Below the pieces are notes generated by a model. The model was not told the origin of the DNA. It saw only the letters and a program-made list of their open reading frames with translations, and did not search any database. A DNA stretch of 64,000 bases from Clostridium acidisoli DSM 12555. Lineage in GTDB: Bacteria > Bacillota > Clostridia > Clostridiales > Clostridiaceae. The position numbers and the translations under genes were made by a program. This document shows, one piece after another, positions 36,242 to 43,801 of the stretch. Where the stretch lies: the NCBI RefSeq assembly GCF_900176305.1, contig NZ_FWXH01000002.1:186001-250000 (forward strand), given 5' to 3'. The stretch's first letter is position 1, and every line of letters starts with the position of its first letter.

Positions 36242-36690
36242 ACCACCAAAGTGCAGCAATTACACGAATTTTAAAGATTAACTTGTATGAATCATTATAT
36301 AAGAATCTAAGTGAAGTTACAATTGGAGATAGAATAAAAAAATTAAGGTTACTAAAAGGTTACAGTCAAAACTATTTAGGTAAATTATTAGACCTATCAC
36401 ATTCAACTATCGATGATTATGAATCAACTAGGTGCTATCCCTCCACAAATATTTTAAATAAAATAGCTAAAACATTAGAAAAACCAATAGAATATTTTTA
36501 TGATGATTATTATAAATTCATTTTTAGTAATTTTGGTAAAAGAATTAAAGAGTGGAGAACTAACAATAGCCTAACTCTTTGGGAAGCTGGTAAAATTACT
36601 GGTATAGATTTTAGAAGCATACAAAATTGGGAAAATGGTACTATTATGGACAGAACATATTTTCAGATATTAATAAAGTTTCTTAGTTAA
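36238..36690 (+). CDS. XRE-family protein with two HTH domains
   Basis: About 150 residues. The first HTH is TIGDRIKKLRLLKGYSQNYLGKLLDLSHSTIDDYE and the second is FGKRIKEWRTNNSLTLWEAGKITGIDFRSIQNWE. The ATG at 36238 overlaps the end of the oxidoreductase remnant and lacks a ribosome site; a start at 36193 would lie fully in oxidoreductase sequence. The gene's true 5' end may have been replaced when the element inserted. It is a possible regulator of the adjacent element. Confidence 0.7.
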   Translation: MNHQSAAITRILKINLYESLYKNLSEVTIGDRIKKLRLLKGYSQNYLGKLLDLSHSTIDDYESTRCYPSTNILNKIAKTLEKPIEYFYDDYYKFIFSNFGKRIKEWRTNNSLTLWEAGKITGIDFRSIQNWENGTIMDRTYFQILIKFLS

Positions 36691-36744
36691 TCTACATAAA
36701 TATTTTACTTGGTATAAAATCTTTTAAAAATTTCATAACTTTAG

Positions 36745-36873
36745 AGGATTTTCTATATTTTTGTAGAAAAAGTTCAAGAATTTTTTACTGCTTACAAAAT
36801 TGAAAAAGCTCCTAAAGGTATTGGAGAATCAAGAATATATATAAAAACTCTTATAAGGGCATTGCGTCACTAG
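36745..36873 (+). pseudogene. Unrecognised gene tail
   Basis: A startless frame reading EFFTAYKIEKAPKGIGESR then IYIKTLIRALRH and a stop. It looks protein-like and is probably the 3' end of a lost gene. The family is not recognised. Confidence 0.3.
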
Positions 36874-36944
36874 ATAAATTAATAATTTCTTGTTTTGAAG
36901 AAATTGAATAAACTTAAAATTGTCTTGCTATATTATTATAAATA

Positions 36945-37086
36945 CTTGTTTATATTCTTGAATTATGGTAAGAATTAAAATGTAATTCAACTTTCACTTT
37001 CAAACATAAAGAGAGCGTTCCGGAAGGTGCGTTCTTTTTGTGTGAAAATAGAGTTAAAGGAGTAACTATTAAGCTACTCCTTTTTC
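36945..37086 (+). repeat. Decayed copy of the type I toxin-antitoxin-like locus
   Basis: Resembles 37890-38026 along its length: the toxin end GGTAAGAATTAAAATG, the hairpin GAGCGTTCC-GGAA-GGTGCGTTC with T5, the GAAAATAGAGTT linker, and GGAGTAACTATTAAGCTACTCC with T5. Only about 24 codons of a toxin-like frame, without a ribosome site, precede it. The two hairpins are therefore the best-preserved part. Confidence 0.6.
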
Positions 37087-37137
37087 CATATTACTGATTC
37101 TAAAGCATGTATACATTCAAATAACACTCATTATTTT

Positions 37138-37695
37138 TTAAATTTTGTCTAATAATTCTTTTTTCTTTGTTTCAAATTCATCATCTGTTAGTATTCCAGA
37201 TTGTTTTAGTTCTGCAAGTTTTCTAATTTGTTCAGGTATATTATTACTATAATGCGGGGTTTGCGAAGTTTGAGAGGTTGACGACTCTCCTATTTTATTA
37301 TTTATAAAAGTACAAGCTTCTCTGAATTCATTTGCTAATGATTTACTAGTAATAGATATACAATTCGGAGCTTGTTTTGGATCGCTGCCTTTGTCATTCG
37401 ACCAATAACTTTTAGCTGTGTTTTGCATCCCTCCTGCACTTAATTCGAAATATCCGCTTAATAGGTGGTAATTCACTGTTGCCCCAGCTATATTTTTATA
37501 TGGCATTTGAAAGACGCCACTACCGAATGTATGTCCAGTCATGAATCCTTTTTTAATAATAAAAACTTGTTTATCACTACAAATAAGCCATTCTTTATTA
37601 GTCCCTTTTAACCACAGCAACACTTTTTCATCATTGCTTAAATTAATTGATTCCATTATATTTTTAGGTAATTCTTTTTGTTTTAATTTTCCCAT
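37138..37695 (-). CDS. PH-like and SHOCT domain protein
   Basis: A 185-residue protein. The N-terminal 120 residues have a bPH-like look (NDEKVLLWLKGTNKEWLICSDKQVFIIKKG ... YFELSAGG). The C-terminal 30 residues form a SHOCT motif (IRKLAELKQSGILTDDEFETKKKELL). SHOCT tails are often protein-binding modules in secreted or phage-associated proteins. The role is unknown. It lies between the two toxin-antitoxin-like repeats and is minus-strand. Confidence 0.7.
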   Translation of the reverse strand: MGKLKQKELPKNIMESINLSNDEKVLLWLKGTNKEWLICSDKQVFIIKKGFMTGHTFGSGVFQMPYKNIAGATVNYHLLSGYFELSAGGMQNTAKSYWSNDKGSDPKQAPNCISITSKSLANEFREACTFINNKIGESSTSQTSQTPHYSNNIPEQIRKLAELKQSGILTDDEFETKKKELLDKI

Positions 37696-37803
37696 AATTT
37701 ACACCTTTTGTATATTTTATTATATTATAATAAATAATTTACAAATTAACAATATGTGAATACATTTATAATTATCTGTAAAAAATACAGATGAGGTGAT
37801 GAT

Positions 37804-37917
37804 ATGAAAGTTAAATCTTTAATTAGAATTGATGTGGCTGCAGTTTCTACTATACTTACTATATGTGTAATATTTTTAACTTTATTGTTTAGAATTTTGA
37901 ATATTGGCAAGAATTAA
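37804..37917 (+). CDS. 37-aa hydrophobic peptide, type I toxin-like
   Basis: MKVKSLIRIDVAAVSTIL begins a 37-residue peptide with one membrane segment (AAVSTILTICVIFLTLLF) and a basic end (RILNIGKN). GAGGTG precedes the ATG. Size, topology and the following double hairpin fit the holin-like type I toxins of Bacillus and Clostridium, which are usually silenced by a convergent antisense RNA. No family match can be tested here, so this is inference. Confidence 0.55.
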   Translation: MKVKSLIRIDVAAVSTILTICVIFLTLLFRILNIGKN

Positions 37918-38026
37918 AATGCATGATTTGTATATTCATTATCCATATAAGGGCGTGCCGAAAGGTGCGTTCTTTTTTGTATTAAAATAGAGTTGCGGGA
38001 GTAACTATTAAGCTGCCTCTTTTAAT
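37890..38026 (+). repeat. Toxin 3' end and double hairpin, intact copy
   Basis: Second copy of the module at 36945. It spans the end of the 37-aa frame, a GU-rich hairpin (GGGCGTGCC-GAAA-GGTGCGTTC) with T6, and a GGGAGTAACTATTAAGCTGCC element. An antisense RNA would run leftward from near 38,030; no promoter is clear. Confidence 0.55.
37951..37978 (+). terminator. Terminator of the toxin-like mRNA
   Basis: A nine-pair stem including G-U pairs with a GAAA loop, followed by T6. Confidence 0.65.
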
Positions 38027-38097
38027 TATTTGTTTTCGGTTTTATTAATTATTTTTTAAAAATTTAAATCCACTATAGATATACTTTTTAAAAATAA

Positions 38098-38162
38098 AAA
38101 ACACTAAGTTATAAACCCTAGTGTTTTCCATGTCGCGACCACGCCTTTAAGCCGAGTTCTGT
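38098..38162 (-). other. RNase P RNA-like 3' end with terminator
   Basis: On the minus strand ACAGAACTCGGCTTA (38148-38162) matches the conserved 3' region of bacterial RNase P RNA (ACAGAAYYCGGCTTA). It is followed about 20 bases on by a perfect 9-bp terminator (AAAACACTA / TAGTGTTTT, 38098-38127). The body of the RNA, including the GAGGAAAGTCC region, is absent to the right. A 3'-end fragment of a structural RNA gene is what an integration into that gene leaves behind. Confidence 0.4.
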
Positions 38163-38298
38163 ATTAAAAATTGGTTGTAGAAATAAATACTTATTAATAG
38201 AAATAAGTCTCTTGTAAAGCTTGATAAAACTAGAATTATAAGCATATTCAGTAAACGTGATAAAACTGCATAAAAATAGAGTTCTTATTTTTAGTATG

Positions 38299-38336
38299 AC
38301 AAAAGTATGGCAAATTATTTTTTGCCATACTTTTGT
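38299..38336. terminator. 16-bp perfect palindrome
   Basis: ACAAAAGTATGGCAAA and its complement with a six-base loop, flanked by Ts on the right. It is either a terminator or a mobile-element end. The rest of 38163-38645 is AT-rich without recognisable features. Confidence 0.5.
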
Positions 38337-38645
38337 TTTCTTTACTTTGAACAATTTGTATTTTGTACTAATATATTTATACTACAACTTCACTAAACTT
38401 GTAGATTTTATTACATATGTTATGTTAAAAACATTAAATTTTAAAATTTATCTTAATGTATCTTCAAAGCCTTACAAATTCTAACTTTATAATCTAAGAT
38501 ATATTTTACTTTATTATAATATATCTTAGATTATTTTATAGACTGTTGGAAGAATATCGTAAGTTATATTTTTATATTTCTAAAATTATATACTATTTTC
38601 TAAAATTTTATTATTTTAACATATACTTTTTATTATAAAAATATT

Positions 38646-40595
38646 CTAAGTGCAATCATTTTCAATTAAGTCATATGTACACACATCATCATTAATCTTA
38701 ATAATGCATATAACAAATATCAATAACGCATACATATAATATTGTTCGTGAATTTTTTCCTTTGTTTCACTATTAGCTTGAGTACCATGTTCGCATTTAT
38801 TTCTAATATCATATCCATTATTAAATTTTTTCTTATTTAAGATAAAGCTTATATATTCTTGCTCTGGTAATGTAAACAATTTATTCGAATATTCAATAAA
38901 TCCTTTCTTCTCTAATTCATCAAAATATTTTCTAAACTCTAATGGATAACTCCAATAGCTTATAACATCATTTACACTCAAATCATATAAAATAAGTACT
39001 ATATTAGGATTTTTCCATTTAATTCTATAATACAAATCAACTTCTATAATTTCATGCTCAATAAGCCACTGCAAATCGTTATTTTGATATTCCTGATAAT
39101 CTTTCATATAAATTTCTTCATTATTTACTAAATCAAAAAAGCAATTATATCTATCTTCAATTCTTCTAATATAACATAACATACATTGATCAGATGAGAG
39201 AAAATATTTTATCTTCTTATAAATATCTCCTTTTCCATAAACATATTTTTTATCTACCAAACTAGTTAAATTGCCGTAATCTTCACCTCTTGATGACATT
39301 TCTAGAAGTTCATTATCTATTTCTCCATTTTGAACATATAATTTATATTGTTTTAATATTGATTCTAATTCAGGAAATGTACTACGTGCTTTTTCTAAAT
39401 ATGTAGCCTTTTCAGATGGCATTTTCAATGTAAAACCATTAATTCCAAACTCATTTTTTAAATACGTTTTGAAAAACCATTCAATACTATCTTCAAATCT
39501 AATTCCTATTCTTTGTAATTCTTTATAATAAGCTGAAATTTGCATTAATGCTAATAAATTTTTACGATTAAATACAACTCCAACCGGATAGTCATGTTTT
39601 GATCTTATAAAAATATTTCCAAATACACTCAATTCACTTTTTTTACTTACAAATTTAACACGCATTTGCATATCAACAAATTCAAAAACATATATAAAAT
39701 TATTCAATAATGTATTAAAATCACTATTTTCAGTTATCCATTTAGTACTATAAGAAAACTTCCAATTATTGCCCTTTATATCAATACTTCTGGCTTCACA
39801 TTGATTATTAGAAAAGCAAACGTCTGTCTCCATATAAATGCCTGAATTTTTATTAAATAACTTACATTTTTCCTCTTCTATTTTTCTCTTTGCCTTAAGC
39901 TTCACCTTGTCTGATAATCTTAATTCCTTGGACGGTTTTATATTTTGAATAATTTCTAACATGTTAATATGTGCTATTGGTAAATCAATATACTTTGAAA
40001 TTAATTCCTCTTTTTCAGAATTAGTCAATTCACTTGGCAAATAGATTATGTTTTCATTATTATTTTTCATTTCATATTTATCCAAAATAATTTTTGCCAT
40101 AGATGAATCTGCAATTAAATATTCTTTTATTACATTTCCGTAATACTTTACAATTTGTTGATCATATAAGACTGAATATATATTGACTTCTTTTAGTTTT
40201 AATAATTGTTTGAATACATGGTTACTAATATGTTTATATTTTTTATATTGAGAAAACATTTTCCAAAAATCTTCTCTGTATTCAATATCTATTTTTAAAT
40301 ACTCTCCAATTATACTATCATTATTTATTAAAGACCAAAACTTCTCTATAATATCATAAAATTTTTTAATAACTGAATTAAAAAAGTTAATTTGCTCTAC
40401 ATTCCAACTGTTCAATTTAAGACCACTATCAAAATATTGCTTTATATTATAACATTCAATAATATTATTAATATCAATATCATTAATATTATATTTTAGT
40501 ATTTTATTATTGTACTTCTTTAAAATTGATTCTATATTTTTCAAGTTATAACCTACAGCCATATCCCTAACTGAATAAAATTTAATTCTCCCCAT
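38646..40595 (-). CDS. HEPN-motif protein, putative phage-borne defence effector
   Basis: A 649-residue protein not matching a named family that I know. Near residue 598 it has GYDIRNKCEHG, the R-N-X3-H form of the HEPN RX4H RNase motif, followed by a hydrophobic helix (YMYALLIFVICIIKI). The N-terminal 400 residues are helix-rich and charged. HEPN proteins are frequent toxin or abortive-infection effectors. ATG 40595 follows AAAGG; the in-frame GTG nine bases earlier is too near it. It is the last gene of a three-gene operon divergent from an RRNPP-type receptor. Confidence 0.6.
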   Translation of the reverse strand: MGRIKFYSVRDMAVGYNLKNIESILKKYNNKILKYNINDIDINNIIECYNIKQYFDSGLKLNSWNVEQINFFNSVIKKFYDIIEKFWSLINNDSIIGEYLKIDIEYREDFWKMFSQYKKYKHISNHVFKQLLKLKEVNIYSVLYDQQIVKYYGNVIKEYLIADSSMAKIILDKYEMKNNNENIIYLPSELTNSEKEELISKYIDLPIAHINMLEIIQNIKPSKELRLSDKVKLKAKRKIEEEKCKLFNKNSGIYMETDVCFSNNQCEARSIDIKGNNWKFSYSTKWITENSDFNTLLNNFIYVFEFVDMQMRVKFVSKKSELSVFGNIFIRSKHDYPVGVVFNRKNLLALMQISAYYKELQRIGIRFEDSIEWFFKTYLKNEFGINGFTLKMPSEKATYLEKARSTFPELESILKQYKLYVQNGEIDNELLEMSSRGEDYGNLTSLVDKKYVYGKGDIYKKIKYFLSSDQCMLCYIRRIEDRYNCFFDLVNNEEIYMKDYQEYQNNDLQWLIEHEIIEVDLYYRIKWKNPNIVLILYDLSVNDVISYWSYPLEFRKYFDELEKKGFIEYSNKLFTLPEQEYISFILNKKKFNNGYDIRNKCEHGTQANSETKEKIHEQYYMYALLIFVICIIKINDDVCTYDLIENDCT

Positions 40596-40658
40596 TTTAA
40601 TCACTACCTTTTTAATAAAATAAATTTGTAAGATATGAATAATAAATTCTGTCCTAAC

Positions 40659-41384
40659 CTAATTTGCTTTTTTTATTTCCGCATGAATTTTTATTAACAT
40701 TCCTTCATCAAAATAATTATTGCAGACTGATACAATGTCTTTTAAAGGAGCAATTTTGATTGGATTTTCTAAAATTTTTCTAATTCTTATATTGTCTGTA
40801 TTTATTATTATCTTTGCCTCACTTTGAAATTTAAATCGCTTTTCATCTTTAATAGCTAACTCCATAGGTGAACTCTGACCAAAATCCCACCATCCATATT
40901 GTCCAAATTTCTCAAAATCAATATATTTAACACTAGTAATAATTATTTCTTTTATTTTTAATCCAAGCTTCATAAGTCCTTTTATAAGTCTTCGTTCAAA
41001 CTCATTATAATTTTTAATCATAATAATAGCTGTTTTATCATCTTCATCTTATTTTTCTACATCATGAGCATCTAAATTATCCATAAAATCTCTAAAATAT
41101 GCTGATGGTATAGTTGTTGTTAATTCACATTTACCTTCTTTATTTTGACAAGGAAGCATACTTTGTTTTAATATATAAAAGCAAAAACATGGTAATTCCA
41201 TATCTCGAGCTTTCTTTAAATAAATATGTTCCCCGATTCTTAACCGTATTAGGTGTGAATAATTTTCATATTTTTTGTTTAATTTCATTACATGTTCAAC
41301 GTCAAACACATTAAATGTTGCCATTGTCCCCTCTAACATGTCTCCGCGCCCTTCACCTTTTTCAATAGCATATTTAACCCACAA
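40659..41384 (-). pseudogene. 240-aa hypothetical protein interrupted by one in-frame stop
   Basis: Two adjacent frames of 111 and 120 residues are in the same phase, separated only by TAA at 41049-41051 and eight sense codons. Read through, they give one protein of about 240 residues: MWVKYAIEKGEGRGDMLEGT, LPCFCFYILKQSMLPC, IPSAYFRDF, then MIKNYNEFERRLIKGLMKLG and SPMELAIKDEKRF. I recall similar unnamed proteins of this length in Firmicutes. It is either a nonsense mutation or stop readthrough. It lies between the membrane gene and the HEPN gene. Confidence 0.7.
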
Positions 41385-41401
41385 ATTTGGAGTATTAAAT
41401 T

Positions 41402-41769
41402 TTATTTCCCCTTATTAAAATTTATTATTTTAACAAATTTATTAACCTTATTAATAAATATTATCATACTAACAAAAAATAAAATTACCGATATAAATAT
41501 TAAGCTCATCATAATATATGTCGATATATCCATACCTGCATTTATGTTATTATTAGAATTTGGTACTAACACACTTATTACTAATAAAGCTATATATTCA
41601 ATAAAAAATAAACTTATAATAGTTGTCCCCTTTTTATCATATTTTCTATAGTAAAGTTAATTCTTTTAATTAGAAACCATCTTCCAAAATTAAATGAAAA
41701 ATTTCCAACTGTACATATAACGCCAATAATAGAAGTAAGTATTACAATTATAGTCTCAAATTTATTCAA
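41402..41769 (-). pseudogene. Three-helix membrane protein with a frameshift at A5G4
   Basis: It starts with TTG after GAGGGTG. The first frame gives 51 residues (NKFETIIVILTSIIGVICTV ... TIENMIKRGQLL). After AAAAAGGGG a second frame continues as IKKGTTIISLFFIEYIALLV, two more membrane segments and a basic tail (NKVNKFVKIINFNKGK). The joined protein would be about 122 residues. The homopolymer invites slippage, mutation or sequencing error. It is the first gene of the HEPN operon. Confidence 0.55.
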
Positions 41770-41828
41770 ATAATCACCCTCACTAACAATTATTTTAATT
41801 TCCCAGAAAAAAATTAAATTTTACATAT

Positions 41829-41870
41829 TAACACTTATATACAAGTCATCTATATAACTTGTACACTTAA
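41829..41870. promoter_or_regulatory. Operator-like palindrome between operon and receptor
   Basis: TACAAGT and ACTTGTA are inverted around a ten-base centre, inside a longer imperfect palindrome (ACACTTATATACAAGT with ACTTGTACACTTAA). ATAACTTGTA from its right arm recurs exactly at 42021-42030. It lies between the divergent receptor gene and the HEPN operon and is a candidate receptor binding site. Confidence 0.5.
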
Positions 41871-42020
41871 ATTTAATACTATTATCCTTTTGAAATGCAC
41901 TTTTAATTCTTTTAATAACACTAACCTCATAATTTTTATGCAGAAATGTATTAATTAAAATTCATTAACATTATCAATTCCTTTTTCAAACTTAAATACA
42001 TATTATTATTATAACAATAC

Positions 42021-42030
42021 ATAACTTGTA
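42021..42030. promoter_or_regulatory. Second ATAACTTGTA site
   Basis: Same ten bases as 41854-41863, 76 bases before the receptor start. A TATGATATACT -10-like region lies between it and the gene. The remaining 41770-42105 is AT-rich. Confidence 0.4.
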
Positions 42031-42105
42031 ATAAGTATATCATATTTAATTATTATAACTAAATTATGATATACTTTAACAAAATATATTTTAGAGGTAA
42101 TTAAT

Positions 42106-42537
42106 ATGAATAATAATTTAATTAAGCTACCACCCGAAACTTTCGGAGAATATATAAAAAGAATACGTGAACTTAGAGGATATTCTCAAAGGAAACTTTC
42201 AGAATTAAGTAATCTTAGCAACACTACAATTTCAAGAATTGAGAAAGGAGGCATACGGAACTTAGATGCAGATACTATTGTCAAATTAGCTACTGGATTA
42301 AATCTTAATAATGAACAGTTATTAATTTATGCTGGCTACTTAGACAAACGAGAAAATAATAAACCTAACAATATAAAAGAATACATATTACTTGGAATGA
42401 AAAATCTAGGTTGGATAAATTCTTACGGAGATATTAATAAGGAAACTCTTACATATGTTGAATTCTTACTTAATAGGACAAAAAGCTGTTTGTTTTCAAT
42501 ACTTAAAAGAATATCAAAAAAGTTTAGATATATATGA
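42106..42537 (+). CDS. HTH part of an RRNPP-type receptor
   Basis: A 143-residue frame with an XRE HTH at residues 12-66 (FGEYIKRIRELRGYSQRKLSELSNLSNTTISRIEKGG). AGAGG precedes the ATG. After about residue 118 the sequence becomes basic and unlike a domain (RTKSCLFSILKRISKKFRYI), while the overlapping frame encodes tetratricopeptide-like helices. A one-base shift near 42455-42480 would give a single protein of about 300 residues, the length of PlcR and Rgg. I regard it as one split gene, though two overlapping genes are possible. Confidence 0.65.
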   Translation: MNNNLIKLPPETFGEYIKRIRELRGYSQRKLSELSNLSNTTISRIEKGGIRNLDADTIVKLATGLNLNNEQLLIYAGYLDKRENNKPNNIKEYILLGMKNLGWINSYGDINKETLTYVEFLLNRTKSCLFSILKRISKKFRYI

Positions 42538-43018
42538 TAGAATATTAAGTTGTATAGATAAAAAAGATTATGAAAAGTATATAATAACTCTAATAAATGC
42601 AACTGAAATTTATATAGAACTTAAAGAATACGATAAATCAAAACAATATCTAAATATAATACTTAATAATATGATTAATATTAATGAAGAAAATAAATAT
42701 CTAGCAGGATTATATTTTGAATTAGGTAAAATATTTAAGTGTTTTAAATATTTTAATAAATCCGAAAAATGTCTTTTAACCTCATTATCATTGGCTAAAA
42801 AACAAGCACAATATTTTTTTTCTGAATTAATTTATATATATACATTTACTAATAATCTACAAAAAATTACTAATATAAAAAATGAGGTATCTATACTTAT
42901 TTCAAAACAAGAAAAAACAGATAACAAACTTATATATAAACTAATAGATTTATATTTGAAAATTGGGAATATTGAGAGTACTAGAGAATTAATTAGTTTT
43001 GGCGAAAAATTTATATGA
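42455..43018 (+). CDS. TPR part of an RRNPP-type receptor
   Basis: Up to 187 residues of TPR-like helices: AVCFQYLKEYQKSLDIYDRI, LINATEIYIELKEYDKSKQYL, LAGLYFELGKIFKCFKYFNKS and IYKLIDLYLKIGNIEST. This matches the peptide-binding C-terminal half of RRNPP regulators. It overlaps the HTH frame by 83 bases. An ATG at 42455 with AAGGA eleven bases upstream could start it separately. It is followed 27 bases later by a secreted-peptide gene. Confidence 0.65.
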   Translation: MLNSYLIGQKAVCFQYLKEYQKSLDIYDRILSCIDKKDYEKYIITLINATEIYIELKEYDKSKQYLNIILNNMININEENKYLAGLYFELGKIFKCFKYFNKSEKCLLTSLSLAKKQAQYFFSELIYIYTFTNNLQKITNIKNEVSILISKQEKTDNKLIYKLIDLYLKIGNIESTRELISFGEKFI

Positions 43019-43045
43019 TATATTATAATAAAGGACGTGATAAAT

Positions 43046-43165
43046 ATGTTTTTCAATAAACATAAAGTATTATGTGTATTGTTATTAATAAGTGTCTTAT
43101 TTTTAATGACAGTATACTCTAATCACCAAGTTTTCATAGCTGCTAAACCATATTATCCTTGGTAA
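43046..43165 (+). CDS. 39-aa secreted signalling propeptide (PapR-like)
   Basis: A short N-terminus with lysines (MFFNKHK), an 18-residue hydrophobic stretch (VLCVLLLISVLFLMTVYS), then NHQVFIAAKPYYPW and a stop. A secreted propeptide with a short aromatic/proline C-terminus, placed right after a TPR receptor, is the hallmark of RRNPP quorum-sensing pairs such as PlcR-PapR. The mature signal could be the last five to seven residues (AKPYYPW). AAAGGACG precedes the ATG at good spacing. The assignment rests on form and position. Confidence 0.65.
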   Translation: MFFNKHKVLCVLLLISVLFLMTVYSNHQVFIAAKPYYPW

Positions 43166-43258
43166 TACATGGTAACGTTATCTTAAACTTTACCTATTTA
43201 TTATTTTACATAAAAATATTTAGTTGAGTTATTGCATGATTCTTATTTACATTTTAAT

Positions 43259-43295
43259 AAAGTTCCAAAGGATCTATCTCCCATGGAACTTTTTA
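43259..43295. terminator. Terminator between the signalling module and the lysis genes
   Basis: AAAGTTCCA and TGGAACTTT form a 9-bp stem with a 16-nt loop and T5 on the plus side. It separates the convergent propeptide and holin genes. Confidence 0.75.
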
Positions 43296-43324
43296 TTTTA
43301 AAAAAACATATTAATAAAATTCAA

Positions 43325-43744
43325 CTATTTATTAGTAGATTGTACTCCTGCTACTTGTTTTGTACCAATATTGAAATCTTCTAAACCATTGACTTCTAAA
43401 ATTGTAGATTTAATTACATTATAAATTTCCTCATCACTTAACCCTGTCTTTCCTTCTATCATTTCTAACACTTTACTATGCTTAAGTTCACCTCTCCAAT
43501 CAAATTCCTTGCCAAGTTGCTCTGCTGCATAAACTGCATCTTTAACTATTTGCTTATCTTTATTATATTGTTCTATTCCTATAGAAGCTTGCAATACTAC
43601 TTCTTGCTTTTCTATAAATGCTTTATGTGCATTTAAAAAAGCTTTTATTTCATTTCTTACTAGCGCAAGAATAGTTATTACTCCAGCACCTACTACTGGT
43701 ATTACTATTTCATTTATTAATATTTGTGTTGATTGATTTAACAT
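43325..43744 (-). CDS. Phage holin, LLH family
   Basis: A 139-residue protein with one N-terminal membrane segment (NEIVIPVVGAGVITILALV) and a long helical cytoplasmic tail (HKAFIEKQEVVLQASIGIEQ ... DAVYAAEQLGKEFDWRGELK). This matches the LLH (phage_holin_6) type. It makes membrane lesions or supports endolysin release. It lies after the endolysin gene, beyond a terminator, so it has its own control. Confidence 0.8.
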   Translation of the reverse strand: MLNQSTQILINEIVIPVVGAGVITILALVRNEIKAFLNAHKAFIEKQEVVLQASIGIEQYNKDKQIVKDAVYAAEQLGKEFDWRGELKHSKVLEMIEGKTGLSDEEIYNVIKSTILEVNGLEDFNIGTKQVAGVQSTNK

Positions 43745-43778
43745 TTTTTCATTCCTCCAATATTTTTTAAATTAAAAA

Positions 43779-43801
43779 AGAACCTAGATTTTCTAAGCTC
43801 T
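43779..43801 (-). terminator. Terminator after endolysin
   Basis: AGAGCTTAGA and TCTAGGTTCT (one G-U pair) with a three-base loop, then T6 on the minus strand. Confidence 0.7.

Noticed and set aside
38118-38354. A complete RNase P RNA gene
   Set aside because: Only the 3'-end motif is visible; the GAGGAAAGTCC region and other conserved helices are absent to the right.
38646-43165. CRISPR array or Cas genes as the basis of the accessory defence region
   Set aside because: No regularly spaced repeats with variable spacers and no Cas motifs were seen in this AT-rich region.
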